55,759 nt of DNA from Nitrospira sp. CR1.2 (lineage in GTDB: Bacteria > Nitrospirota > Nitrospiria > Nitrospirales > Nitrospiraceae). This document shows, piece after piece, positions 17,544 through 26,337 of the stretch. Under the pieces are notes generated by a model. It did no database searches and was not told the origin of the DNA. It saw only the letters and a list, made by a program, of their open reading frames with translations. The translations under genes were made by a program, and so were the position numbers. Position 1 is the stretch's first letter. Every line of letters starts with the position of its first letter. Where the stretch lies: assembly GCA_014055495.1 (NCBI GenBank), contig WIAG01000023.1:1-55759 (forward strand), in the 5' to 3' direction.

Positions 17544-18536
17544 ATGAACAGACCTATTCCTGTCAGCACACAATCAGCTCGCCGTTTCGCACAGCGGGTC
17601 ACCATCCTTGGAGCCCTCGTCGCAGCAGTACTCTGTGGGGGCGCGTTGTGGTCCGTGCCTGCTGTTCACGCCGATCACGAACCCGATGCCCACTGGCTCG
17701 GCTGGTCGCCGATCAAGATTACCGAGTCGGGATTCGACTTCGGGGGAGAGACCTTTGTCGCCGGAGCCCCAACGAGCTACGGCTGGCTCGGCTGGTATCT
17801 GGAAGACGGTCAGGTGCGCGCGGCCCTGTACGGGCACTTGCACCTCGACGACGTCCGGGATCTCTGTGCCCGCATGCGCATCGACTACTACGTCGGTGAG
17901 CGGTTGTGGCACACCGAGTACGGAGGACAGGTCTGTGCGCCGGACGACAAACATCATCGATGGGAGGTGTCGCTGAACGAGTACCGGAGCAGCAAGACGG
18001 ACAAGGTCCGCGTCGCGATCGAGAAACTCACGGCGACCAAGGACTGGACCATCGTCGGCTCGCAGAGTCAGCCCCTCAGTCCGATACACCACAAGGTCAA
18101 AATCACGGAAGATGGATTTGATTTCGGAAGCGAAGCCTTCGCGCTGGGCGCGCCGACCGGGTCCGGTGAGGTGACGTGGACCAGAAGCGGTGCTCAAGTC
18201 AATCCTCGCTTGAACGGCACCCTTCATATCAACAATGCCGCGTCGGCCTGCGCCCGCATGCGCATTCAATATTTCAGGGTGGACGATACTCAACTTGCGG
18301 AAAAATTCGGGGGGACGGTCTGCGCTCCGGACAATCGCCACCATAGTTGGTCGGTGGATCTTGAACCGTTCAGTGACAACCTCCTGGCGTATGTCAAGAT
18401 CGGCCTCCAGACCCTAGGGACGGACGATGCCTGGCGTACCATCGGCACGGTGAAGTCGGAGTACGTGAAGGTGTACCCTCGCCTCTGCGAGTCCAAGCCC
18501 GGGTGCTTGAAATCGAACGACACCAAGATCGATTAA
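17544..18536 (+). CDS. Secreted protein with two tandem cysteine-paired repeats, unknown function
   Basis: 330 aa. ATG 17544 is preferred to 17529 because AAAGGAG lies just upstream of it. Residues 16-43 form a Sec signal peptide ending SVPAVHA. The mature part is an internal duplication: KITESGFDFGGETF (about 58) matches KITEDGFDFGSEAF (about 186); CARMRIDYY matches CARMRIQYF; GGQVCAPDDKHHRWEV matches GGTVCAPDNRHHSWSV. Each repeat holds one conserved Cys pair, probably a disulfide, and a His-His-x-Trp motif. No family is recognised; a beta-sandwich exported protein is a reasonable guess. Two more Cys lie at the C-terminus (LCESKPGCLK). Confidence 0.8.
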   Translation: MNRPIPVSTQSARRFAQRVTILGALVAAVLCGGALWSVPAVHADHEPDAHWLGWSPIKITESGFDFGGETFVAGAPTSYGWLGWYLEDGQVRAALYGHLHLDDVRDLCARMRIDYYVGERLWHTEYGGQVCAPDDKHHRWEVSLNEYRSSKTDKVRVAIEKLTATKDWTIVGSQSQPLSPIHHKVKITEDGFDFGSEAFALGAPTGSGEVTWTRSGAQVNPRLNGTLHINNAASACARMRIQYFRVDDTQLAEKFGGTVCAPDNRHHSWSVDLEPFSDNLLAYVKIGLQTLGTDDAWRTIGTVKSEYVKVYPRLCESKPGCLKSNDTKID

Positions 18537-18701
18537 TTGATTACGTGGTTCTTCCATCGTCGAATGGTGTGAACATGCGTTGCGCCCGGGGGAGAAGCAC
18601 GGCGGTGTGTGGCGATGACACGACCGGTTCTCGATGAGTTCAATCGAGGCACGCTGGACGTGACACAGGCATCGTACCCCGGGCGGGAAAGGGATGGGGC
18701 C

Positions 18702-19436
18702 ATGAGACGACACCTGACGACTCTCGTACCGAACGGCACGCGTTATTGCGGGCTGGTGGTCGTGGCGCTGATTCTGACTACGACCCTCGCATTTGGGGAG
18801 CGGTTTACCAAAGATGTGCGGTTCACCGGCACGGCTCTTTCTTCCGAGCATGTATCCGGCTTCCAAGGAACGGCTTTTGTGGTTGGAGTACCGGACGCGA
18901 ACGGGAATGACGACTATGCCGTGTTTGGAATCACATCGGAGGAGCAACGAGATCATCCCTGCTTTGTGAAGGTGATGAGCGAAAACATCAACGACTGGAG
19001 TGCGCAACAGGAGCTCGCCAAAGAGCTCTGTGACGGGAGCCCCAGCAGCGCAGAACTGACGGCGGCGTATGGCAATCCCCATTATGGCAAGCGGTCGTTT
19101 GTGACCGGGATTCGTGTCTGCATGAACGATCAGGATGATCGGGTGAAGGGATTCCAGATCCGAGGACGTACCCTGTCCGACTTTGGAACGCTGCAGACGC
19201 TCGAACGCGATGCGCCGGGTAAGAAGGGTGAACGCCATCCGCCGGAACCGAAAGATGAGCGGCCCAACTGCCATGACAATTGGAAACGCTGGGCCCTCTG
19301 CCCGAAGGACGACCAGATCGCGACCGCCGTCGTCCTGCATTTCGGGGCCGGGACGCAACCTCGATCGTTGATTGGGATAGGCCTGCAATGCCGGACGATA
19401 CAGGAACCCGCACCAGTCACCGGAACTCCATTCTAG
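18702..19436 (+). CDS. Secreted cysteine-containing protein of unknown function
   Basis: 244 aa from ATG 18702, preceded by GGGAAAGGG; a longer in-frame start at 18609 would place the signal sequence internally and is rejected. Residues 14-32 are a signal peptide or anchor (YCGLVVVALILTTTLAFG). The mature part has several Cys and two similar-looking elements, RSFVTGIRVCMNDQDDRVKG and RSLIGIGLQCRTI, suggesting a repeated beta-rich fold. The TAG stop coincides with the left end of the MITE-like element, but an uninterrupted CTAG target would also supply that stop, so the protein is probably not truncated. Function unknown. Confidence 0.75.
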   Translation: MRRHLTTLVPNGTRYCGLVVVALILTTTLAFGERFTKDVRFTGTALSSEHVSGFQGTAFVVGVPDANGNDDYAVFGITSEEQRDHPCFVKVMSENINDWSAQQELAKELCDGSPSSAELTAAYGNPHYGKRSFVTGIRVCMNDQDDRVKGFQIRGRTLSDFGTLQTLERDAPGKKGERHPPEPKDERPNCHDNWKRWALCPKDDQIATAVVLHFGAGTQPRSLIGIGLQCRTIQEPAPVTGTPF

Positions 19437-19619
19437 CCCGCATTATTCATGACGGTTCGTCGCGAAATCGCCGAATCACGTGGCGAGACCGGCGCGCAGA
19501 GTCCGGAGGACCTGAGGCGTACTCGTGCAGTACGTCGAAGGTCCGAGGGCCGAGCCCGCCGGCCATAGGCTCGTCGCAGCAGTCATGCAGCAGAAGTGCT
19601 CATGAATAATGCGGGCTAG
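19433..19619. mobile_element. MITE-like element, 187 bp with 20-bp perfect inverted ends
   Basis: The left end CTAGCCCGCATTATTCATGA (19433-19452) is the exact reverse complement of 19600-19619. Because CTAG is itself palindromic, the outer four bases can be read as a target duplication, leaving 16-bp terminal repeats; a 4-bp YTAR-type duplication is what IS5-group transposases make. No transposase is encoded inside. The centre folds into a long hairpin: GGACCT (19508-19513) and CGTACT (19518-19523) pair with AGTACG (19529-19534) and AGGTCC (19539-19544) across a 5-base loop. It is inserted exactly at the stop codon of the upstream gene. Confidence 0.7.
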
Positions 19620-19794
19620 GGCACCCTGGTGAGGCCGGACGTGCCGCCAGGCCTCTTCTCGACAAACCCAAAGCCGCCGTCCGGTGATCCCTCGTTCCCA
19701 GACAAAAAGCCGGTTCCTCATTGGTGGAGGCTACGTTTCGTGCTATCTCATTCAGAATGAGTACAAACCTTCCTGCACTCTTGAGGCAAAATTC

Positions 19795-21282
19795 ATGATG
19801 ATGCGGAACGCCTTCGCATTGGCCGTTACACTGGTATTGCCGACAGAGCTCGCCGGCTACGCTCTGCACCATGCTCATGCTGCGGGCCAGACACAAGCCG
19901 CTCAGCAGTATGAGTTAGCCAGAGGGGCTGGCGAGACACGAGCTGAGTGCGTCGGACAGATCCGAATCGGCCCCGGTATCACCGTCATGGACCTGGAGAC
20001 AACCCGGACGGATTCGGATGATGCGCGGATTTCTTTACGGGGGACCAGAGACTCCGTCGTGTGCGAAGCCATTCTTCACCCTGCTATGCAGCCCGTTCTC
20101 GGACGCAGTGTTGTTCAGTTCCACAATGGCACCACCGTGCCGCTCGCGCAGGTATTGCGGCAGATCCTTGAAGCGGGCAAGCAGCCCCGCATGCCGCAAA
20201 CCATGCGCTCCACAGCGCTCGACAAGATACATGTCCACACGCTTCATGCTGTGGCGGTTTACGAAGGGACGGCGGTTCATCCTACCTCCCATCCTATCGA
20301 GACGCCTCAGGGAATCATTCACCTCACGGTAGAGAGCACCCGCAAACCGGTCACGCTCTTTCTGATGTCGTATTATCCGGTCGACTGGAGAGTCTCCGCC
20401 GCACCTGGTGCACGGATTGGGTCAGTCATTCTCCGCGGCTACTACCGCCAAACCATTCGAGGGCTGGATAACACCGTTCCGATCAATCTCGCATCTGCTG
20501 AGGATGATCGATGGGAAGAGATGTTTCCTCGAACTCTGGTGACATCACGAGACGGACTACTCGACTTTAAGGCCTATGTGCGCTCGATGGTCGGAGTCGA
20601 GCCTGCGACCGTCCAAAGCATCTACACGGGCAATTCGATGGTGATCGACGGAAAGACCACACTGGAGTTTCCGGCTCCAATTGAGGCGCCTATCACGCAA
20701 CCGGTCGTATTCAAGTCGGACCACGAATCGTCGGCACGATTCCGCGGACGGAAGATGATGTCCCCGGATCGCCTGACGGTTGGATATGGCATGAGCGGCG
20801 CTTCGACGGAGAGCATCGCCACGGTGCCGCATAGCAAAGGAAGATGGTACGCCGAATTCATCATCCATGCCGGGGCCGCCAACGCGGTCCCCGACTCGTG
20901 GACCAACGTCGGTATCCGGTCGACGGCCAATGAGTCGGGCGGACTGACTTCACATGACGGGCAATTGGCATACGGAGTGAAGCGGTATCTTCGGAATGTG
21001 GGCGGGCTACGCGACAACGATGTCATAGGACTCGCCATGGACCTGACGCGAGGCCATCTTTATGTTCGACACAATGGCGTATGGGTTGGAGGCTCGCCCG
21101 ACAGTGGCCATGCAATCCTTCAGATTGTCACGGATCGCCAGTATGTCGTCGCAGTCGAGGTCGGCTCACCCGGTGGGGATTATACGAAGACGGACACGTG
21201 GACCGGCAACTTTGGTTCGACACCGTTCCGCCATCTCATACCACAAGGGTTCGAACCCTACGGAGGCGTCCGACCGAAGTAA
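19795..21282 (+). CDS. Secreted protein with C-terminal SPRY-like domain
   Basis: 495 aa from ATG 19795 (GAGG about nine bases upstream; the longer frame from 19684 lacks a ribosome site and buries the signal). Signal peptide FALAVTLVLPTELAGYALHH near the start. The middle contains VTLFLMSYYPVDWRV followed by SVILRGYYRQTIRGL, which I have seen in uncharacterised exported proteins. The C-terminal third reads as a SPRY/B30.2-like beta sandwich: KGRWYAEFIIHAG, SWTNVGIRSTANE, NDVIGLAMDLTRGHLYVRHN, GVWVG. SPRY domains usually bind proteins. In a secreted bacterial protein the target is unknown. No operon partner is evident. Confidence 0.75.
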   Translation: MMMRNAFALAVTLVLPTELAGYALHHAHAAGQTQAAQQYELARGAGETRAECVGQIRIGPGITVMDLETTRTDSDDARISLRGTRDSVVCEAILHPAMQPVLGRSVVQFHNGTTVPLAQVLRQILEAGKQPRMPQTMRSTALDKIHVHTLHAVAVYEGTAVHPTSHPIETPQGIIHLTVESTRKPVTLFLMSYYPVDWRVSAAPGARIGSVILRGYYRQTIRGLDNTVPINLASAEDDRWEEMFPRTLVTSRDGLLDFKAYVRSMVGVEPATVQSIYTGNSMVIDGKTTLEFPAPIEAPITQPVVFKSDHESSARFRGRKMMSPDRLTVGYGMSGASTESIATVPHSKGRWYAEFIIHAGAANAVPDSWTNVGIRSTANESGGLTSHDGQLAYGVKRYLRNVGGLRDNDVIGLAMDLTRGHLYVRHNGVWVGGSPDSGHAILQIVTDRQYVVAVEVGSPGGDYTKTDTWTGNFGSTPFRHLIPQGFEPYGGVRPK

Positions 21283-21332
21283 CGGATGCTCGTCCCGCAA
21301 GGAATCTTTCCGGCTCGCTTGTCGATACGTAT

Positions 21333-21794
21333 CTACTGCGATCGAAAGTGAATCCGTACGGTCAGTTCTCCGTCGACGGGATCGTCGCCTTTGAGTTGAG
21401 GCAGAAACGTCCATTTGTTCAAGGCAATGATGCCGGCGACCGTGAGCTCGCGATGTTTCGCCGGCTCCAATACCACCACCGTGACCTGGCCATCCTTGGA
21501 GACGAGCAGGCGGGCCTTCATCCAATCATCGAGCGGCTTGCCGTCCAGTGAGGATGGAATGGCAGGCCATGGCGTCGCTTTCGGTACCGGCCCCGCCTGC
21601 TGATCCTTGTTCAAGGGCAGGCCGTGCACATGCACTTCCGGCAACTCGATGATGTCCGCATCCAACGCATGATCCGCCTCATGCGTCGCCTCATCACCGG
21701 TCACGGCGAGGGCGTATGCAGGCAGCAAGCACCACATGCTGAGCACTACCATGGGTACTGTCACTGGTCGAATTCCATCGATGACGTTCGTCAT
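21333..21794 (-). CDS. TonB C-terminal-like protein
   Basis: 153 aa. ATG 21794 is chosen because GGAAGAG lies immediately upstream; the TTG at 21806 would overlap that site. An N-terminal hydrophobic segment (PVTVPMVVLSMWCLLPAYALA) serves as signal or anchor. A His/Asp-rich linker follows, then a C-terminal TonB_C-like domain with DWMKARLLVSKDGQVTVVVL and ALNKWTFLPQLKGDDPV, ending in RIHFRSQ. TonB couples the proton gradient to outer-membrane receptors, but this protein lacks the long Pro/Lys-rich periplasm-spanning region of classical TonB. It lies downstream of a TonB-dependent receptor in the same direction, separated by a repeat-rich 300-bp spacer. Confidence 0.65.
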   Translation of the reverse strand: MTNVIDGIRPVTVPMVVLSMWCLLPAYALAVTGDEATHEADHALDADIIELPEVHVHGLPLNKDQQAGPVPKATPWPAIPSSLDGKPLDDWMKARLLVSKDGQVTVVVLEPAKHRELTVAGIIALNKWTFLPQLKGDDPVDGELTVRIHFRSQ

Positions 21795-21845
21795 ACGCTC
21801 TTCCAATCAATCGCAGAATGATGCTGATCACACGAGCCATTCGGC

Positions 21846-21957
21846 AAGGCCGCAGTGTAGCAGCTTCTGACTCCCTCTTATACCATCCGTCCAGCCCGGC
21901 GACATTCCCCCCACTCCGAAACAGATGCCCAACAAGGTTGTCCAGCTAAGGCCGCAA
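21846..21957. repeat. Two degenerate relatives of the palindromic repeat core
   Basis: AAGGCCGCAG at 21846-21855 and AAGGCCGCAAG at 21948-21957 repeat the core AAGGCCGCAGG found at 22006-22016 in the intact element. The second is preceded by TCCAGCT, matching ATCCAGC of the element. They look like decayed fragments of the same repeat family, filling the spacer between the TonB-like gene and the receptor gene. Confidence 0.45.
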
Positions 21958-21981
21958 GCCCTCAACCTTCCTGCCGGAAAG

Positions 21982-22103
21982 GGATGCTCAAACGGGCCAT
22001 CCAGCAAGGCCGCAGGCGACGCATGAACCGGAGGCGTACCCTTGGGGGTACGTTGAGGATTCATGCGAGCCGAGAACGATGCTGGTGGCCCGTTTCAGCA
22101 TCC
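21982..22103. repeat. Palindromic dispersed-repeat-like element, 122 bp
   Basis: GGATGCTCAAACGGGCCATC and following bases at the left (21982-22005) are the near-perfect reverse complement of 22080-22103, with one mismatch and a one-base bulge. Nested inside are GCATGAA/TTCATGC arms and a tight GTACCC-TTG-GGGTAC hairpin. The element ends three bases from the stop of the TonB-receptor gene, so it forms its transcribed 3' end and may act as a terminator or mRNA-stability structure. The design resembles a repeat I recall from Nitrospira genomes (inference from memory). Confidence 0.6.
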
Positions 22104-22105
22104 GA

Positions 22106-24544
22106 TTAAAAGAACCATTGGCCACGGAAGAAAAACGACCGTGGCATCCCCGCATGCGACACCCCCAACCCGATACTCCCCTCTCCCTGATTGATGAAAT
22201 ACCGCTGATCCAACAGATTGACGATATCGAAGCCGAGCAGGAATTTCTGCCCTTCCCACGGCAACGGGAACACATGCGCAATCGAGAGATTGTAGATCGT
22301 GTAGGACGGACTGTGGCTGGAATTCGTCTTGGCGTCTTCATTCTCCGACGTGCGCAGTCCCGAAGCAAACAACATCTGCCCCGTGAACGTCGTCCGGTCC
22401 AACAGTCGGTAACTCACAATGGCCGAACTCGTGAGCGTTTGCATGTGATCGCAAAACACTCCACCCTGTGAATTGATGTCGGCTATTTCTTTCGCTTCCA
22501 ACAGGAAATGCCCGGACTGCAATCCGTAGCCCTTACACTGACCCCAGGCCACGTTGCCCCGTGCCGTCAGGTTCTCGGTGAGTTGCAGTTTCAGCGCCCC
22601 ATCGATGCCGCGCTGCCAGCCGCGTTCGAAGGCAAAATAGTTCAGTAATGGTGTGGTGCCGAACTGTCCCGCATCGGACAGGAAGTTGCTGAGTTTATAC
22701 CACCCGGTGAATTGCAGCGTGGCGTAACGGTTCAACGCATGGTAACTGCCAACCTCGAAGTAATGCGCGCGTTCAGCCCGTACCGTGTTGTTGGTCAGGT
22801 CTTCCGGCTGCGCCCTGGTTCCAAGCGTGTTGAGCTTGGCGAATGAAATCGCTTCCAGATTCGGCGGCGTGAACATGCGGCCATAAAACACGTGGAACAC
22901 GTTCGACGGATTGTACTTATAGCTCACCCCGATGCGCGGGCTGACCTGGCCTTCGTTGCGTTGATACTGCACGATGTCGCCGCGCAGACCAAGATTGAAG
23001 GTCCACTGGTCGTTGGGACTCCACTGATCTTGAATCCAGAACTCCTGCCGGTACCCGATCTGCCGGTTGTCGGCATTGAGACTGAGCAGGTCGCCGGTCG
23101 GATTGCCCGCTCCGTCGTCCAGGAACGTGAACAGCCTGGTCTTATTCACCGACTGCGTCCGGTCGAGCTGAAACCCGGCCTTGATGAGGTGTTGCTTGCT
23201 GTGCACGTAGGTATAGTCGAACCGGATTCCGGTGGAATAGGCGTTCCGATCCTGGTCGGACGCTGAAAACGGCTCGGCCGGATCGGCCGTATAGGCCAGC
23301 AGATTCAGCGGGTCGGTTTTAAATGTGGCGCGCGTATGCCGCATGTAGCCGGACAAGCTGAAGAAGTTGTTGGCATTCACGTCGTGCCGCCACACCATAT
23401 GGCCGTACTGGTTGTTCTCTTTTTGAAACTCGTCGATCGCCTGCGAGGCCACCGGCGAAAACCCGGGCCGCCCCGCTTGCAGGAGCGGCAACATCTGTCC
23501 GCTCGGATCCAGTTCGCCGCCCGGCGCCGTAGGGATCTGATACTTGGCGACGGAGTTGAGGAACAACCAGGTGAAGTTGTTTTTATTGTCGTGTTGATAG
23601 TCGCCCCGGATGAACGTTTGATTGCGTTCACTCTGCCCATGATAGACGGTTCGGCCCAACGTCGGCGGCTCGATACCTCTGTTGGTGGCGGTGTGGCTGT
23701 TCAGGATATAGAACCGGAATTTTTCGCCGATTGTGCCGCCATACTCAAATGACGGGTTAATGGTCTTGTTCGAGCCGCCCATCATCTGCACAGACCCGAA
23801 AGACGGCTTCGTGCCGCTCTTCGTCGTGATATCCAACACCGCCGCCGCTTTGTTCCCGTATTGCGCCTCCATGCCGCCCAGGATGATGTCCGCCCGCTCC
23901 CAGGCCCTGGGACTGATCACATCTGAAAAGGTGGACGACACCGTGTCGGGGATCGGCACGCCATCGATCCGCAATTGCAGATTCGCGTGGTCCTGGCGAA
24001 TATGCACCTGCTTGAGCGACCCATAGACCGCGCTCGGAATCGTGAGCAGCACATCGTGGAGCTCATTGTTGTTCCCGCGCGGGAGCTCTTCGATGTCCTT
24101 TCGACTGAGAGCATAGGTCTCGCTGGAGGCTTTGTATTGGATGGGCGCCAACGGAGACACGACTTCGAGCGCAATCTCCTTGGTCTTCGATAGGGTCAGG
24201 GTCACCGGAACATTCGCCTCAGCCCCGACCTTAATGATGGCATATTCACTGCGATAGGTATCCTGGACCGCACTCACCGAATAGGTTCCCTCGGACGGCA
24301 GATCGACGACAAATTCTCCGGCGTCGTTTGCAACCGCCGTCCCGGCAACCGTCCCCTCCTGGTCTTTCACTTCCACCGTGGCCTGAGGCACCCGGCGGAG
24401 ATCCTGATTCTGCACCGTTCCGGTTATGGTTCGCACGTTGGGAAGCGCCGGCTTCTGCGCGAAGGCCGGCGAAAGACCGGGCACAAGAGCAATCAACAAC
24501 ACCCCAAGACACAGTTGAGACACACCTCGAACCGACGACAACAT
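22106..24544 (-). CDS. TonB-dependent receptor with N-terminal carboxypeptidase-regulatory-like domain
   Basis: 812 aa. ATG 24544 is chosen, with GGGGAGG five bases upstream; the GTG at 24550 overlaps that site. Signal peptide (LGVLLIALVPGLSPAFAQ). Residues about 40-115 form a carboxypeptidase-regulatory-like beta-sandwich (TITGTVQNQDLRRVPQATVE, DAGEFVVDLPSEGTYSV). A plug domain follows (ALSRKDIEELPRGNNNELHD, IRQDHANLQLRIDGVPIPDT, ILGGMEAQYGNKAAAVLDI), then a 22-strand barrel ending in an aromatic C-terminus (FRGQWFF). The ligand is unknown; the small metal-binding-like protein just upstream and the zinc island suggest a metal complex. No TonB box is confidently placed. Confidence 0.9.
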   Translation of the reverse strand: MLSSVRGVSQLCLGVLLIALVPGLSPAFAQKPALPNVRTITGTVQNQDLRRVPQATVEVKDQEGTVAGTAVANDAGEFVVDLPSEGTYSVSAVQDTYRSEYAIIKVGAEANVPVTLTLSKTKEIALEVVSPLAPIQYKASSETYALSRKDIEELPRGNNNELHDVLLTIPSAVYGSLKQVHIRQDHANLQLRIDGVPIPDTVSSTFSDVISPRAWERADIILGGMEAQYGNKAAAVLDITTKSGTKPSFGSVQMMGGSNKTINPSFEYGGTIGEKFRFYILNSHTATNRGIEPPTLGRTVYHGQSERNQTFIRGDYQHDNKNNFTWLFLNSVAKYQIPTAPGGELDPSGQMLPLLQAGRPGFSPVASQAIDEFQKENNQYGHMVWRHDVNANNFFSLSGYMRHTRATFKTDPLNLLAYTADPAEPFSASDQDRNAYSTGIRFDYTYVHSKQHLIKAGFQLDRTQSVNKTRLFTFLDDGAGNPTGDLLSLNADNRQIGYRQEFWIQDQWSPNDQWTFNLGLRGDIVQYQRNEGQVSPRIGVSYKYNPSNVFHVFYGRMFTPPNLEAISFAKLNTLGTRAQPEDLTNNTVRAERAHYFEVGSYHALNRYATLQFTGWYKLSNFLSDAGQFGTTPLLNYFAFERGWQRGIDGALKLQLTENLTARGNVAWGQCKGYGLQSGHFLLEAKEIADINSQGGVFCDHMQTLTSSAIVSYRLLDRTTFTGQMLFASGLRTSENEDAKTNSSHSPSYTIYNLSIAHVFPLPWEGQKFLLGFDIVNLLDQRYFINQGEGSIGLGVSHAGMPRSFFFRGQWFF

Positions 24545-24647
24545 GCGCACCTCCCCAACATAATTCCGCGCAAGTCACAGCCAGACACACAGCCGTAGCC
24601 GAGACGAAGCGGTACAAGCCAAAATAGAATGAACGATGGCGATGAGG

Positions 24648-24968
24648 TTAGGTCAGAGGCGGCGCTCGGGAGGCACGGGATGCAGGGAGCGATTGAGAGA
24701 CGAGAATCGGTGCGCGCACCACTTGCGGCGGCGCATGGGCCAGGAACGCACAGGGAACGGGCACATCACCGATCAGCGAATGACCGGTGTGATACTGCAC
24801 CCACTGGCAGAGGTCGGTGTCGGAATGTTCATGTCCGTCATGATCGGCCGCCGCCAACTCGTGGTGAATCTCCAGTGCGGCAGCGAAGGGCGCCATGGCG
24901 AGCAAGAGGCACGCGACGAACAGCGCGACCACCGAGCAGGATTTGTTGCGGGCACAATGACGAAACAT
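24648..24968 (-). CDS. Small DUF2946/CopL-like His-rich secreted protein (paralog A)
   Basis: 106 aa from ATG 24968 (ATG 24974 is also possible). A hydrophobic signal or anchor (VVALFVACLLLAMAPFAAA) is followed by a His/Asp cluster HHELAAADHDGHEHSDTD and then LCQWVQYHTGHSL, ending near the C-terminus in SRAPPLT. The Cys/Trp/His arrangement and the Arg-Ala/Gly-Pro-Pro ending match three other small proteins in this window (30132, 30901, 41973) and resemble DUF2946/CopL-type metal-binding proteins. It lies 103 bp upstream of the TonB receptor, the same spacing as its paralog before the second receptor. Periplasmic metal binding or handover is the likely role. Confidence 0.7.
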   Translation of the reverse strand: MFRHCARNKSCSVVALFVACLLLAMAPFAAALEIHHELAAADHDGHEHSDTDLCQWVQYHTGHSLIGDVPVPCAFLAHAPPQVVRAPILVSQSLPASRASRAPPLT

Positions 24969-25141
24969 GATCATCCAAGCCGACAGATTTCTAAGGCGTG
25001 AGTTGTAACAAAGGGGCCGCTGCGAATGCAAGCCGGTCCTCCCACGCCTCCACACTGGACTTTATCCTACAGAATTCGATATCTTATCCCGCAATCTTGA
25101 ATTGTCACGCGAACTCGCCGGACTTTTCGATAAGGACCACC

Positions 25142-26200
25142 ATGACCAGGCCGATAGACAACCAGCACGTCATTGAAATCAAGCCGCTGCCCTCACCTCG
25201 CGAGGTCAAGACGCAACTGCCGATCACGGACCCCGTATCCGAACTAGTCTTTCTGACCAGGCAGGCGATCAGAGATATCCTGCACGGCCGTGACAACGAC
25301 CGGCTGATCGTCATCGTGGGTCCCTGCTCGATTCATGACCCTGCCGCCGCGTACGAATATGCCGACCGGCTCAAACCGGTCGCCGATGCCGTGCGCGACA
25401 AACTGCTCGTCGTCATGCGCACCTACTTCGAAAAGCCACGAACGACGGTCGGTTGGAAGGGCCTGATCAACGATCCCCATCTCGACGGCACGTGCGAGAT
25501 TGCCCAAGGCATCCAATTGGCCCGGACAATCCTCCTGAACATCAATGGAAAGGGTCTGCCCTGCGCCACGGAACTGCTCGACCCCGTCACCCCGCAGTAC
25601 ATTGCCGACCTGTTGAGCTGGACCGCAATCGGCGCGCGGACGACTGAGAGCCAAATCCATCGCGAAATGGCGAGCGGCCTCTCCATGCCGGTCGGATTCA
25701 AGAACGGCACGGAAGGCAGTCTACAGGTGGCCATCAATGCGATGATTACCAGCCGCAGCCCGCACCATTTCGTCGGCGTCAACGCCGACGGGATCACCTC
25801 GATCATCAAGACCACCGGCAACCCCGACCACCATATCGTCCTGCGCGGGGGCGGCGGACGCACCAACTACGGCGTCGAGGATATCGCCAGAGCCGAAGCG
25901 GCGGTCGCCGGCGAAGGTCTTGCCCGTGCGGTGATGGTGGACTGCTCCCACGATAATTCCGGGAAGAATCATCAGCGACAAGTGGAAGTCGCCGGCGAGG
26001 TGCTCAAGCAATTCCAGCAAGGCCGCCGGTCGATCATGGGCCTCATGCTGGAGAGCCACCTGCAAGGCGGACGGCAAAGCTGGGACCCGAACAAGGCCTT
26101 GACCTACGGCATGTCGATCACCGATTCCTGCCTGGGTTGGAGCGACACCGAAGCGTTGCTCTACGGCATGGCGGAATCGCTCGCCGCGAAGACGGTGTAA
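25142..26200 (+). CDS. aroG: 3-deoxy-7-phosphoheptulonate (DAHP) synthase, class I
   Basis: 352 aa, the typical length of AroF/G/H enzymes. It condenses phosphoenolpyruvate with erythrose 4-phosphate, the first step of the shikimate pathway. Signatures: IVGPCSIHDPAAAYEYADRL (metal-binding Cys), YFEKPRTTVGWKGLINDPHL, GARTTESQIHREMASGLSMP, GFKNGTEGSLQVAINA, HHIVLRGGGGRTNYG, and VDCSHDNSGKNH near the C-terminal metal site. ATG 25142 is chosen, with AAGGA about 10 bases upstream; the frame is open back to 24998 but that part is not family-like. It is the only + strand gene inside the metal island, with no obvious link to it; the feedback-sensitive type (Phe, Tyr or Trp) cannot be told. Confidence 0.93.
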   Translation: MTRPIDNQHVIEIKPLPSPREVKTQLPITDPVSELVFLTRQAIRDILHGRDNDRLIVIVGPCSIHDPAAAYEYADRLKPVADAVRDKLLVVMRTYFEKPRTTVGWKGLINDPHLDGTCEIAQGIQLARTILLNINGKGLPCATELLDPVTPQYIADLLSWTAIGARTTESQIHREMASGLSMPVGFKNGTEGSLQVAINAMITSRSPHHFVGVNADGITSIIKTTGNPDHHIVLRGGGGRTNYGVEDIARAEAAVAGEGLARAVMVDCSHDNSGKNHQRQVEVAGEVLKQFQQGRRSIMGLMLESHLQGGRQSWDPNKALTYGMSITDSCLGWSDTEALLYGMAESLAAKTV

Positions 26201-26337
26201 GACCTTGCGATCCTGACAAGAGCCTCCTCCCAGAGTTTCGCCACCCGCCTCGCGCACATCGTCTCTCCTGTGCCGTGGATTCGGATACCCGCCACCCCGC
26301 TTCAGGTCCCGCTCCATACCGCAGTCCGCGACACCCG

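Noticed and set aside
21828-22064. 78-codon - strand frame in the repeat-rich spacer after the TonB receptor
   Set aside because: It is simply the translation of the palindromic repeat and its fragments.
26201-26337. Search for an intrinsic terminator between convergent aroG and the PepSY gene
   Set aside because: No stem followed by a T-run could be found; the stretch shows nothing else.
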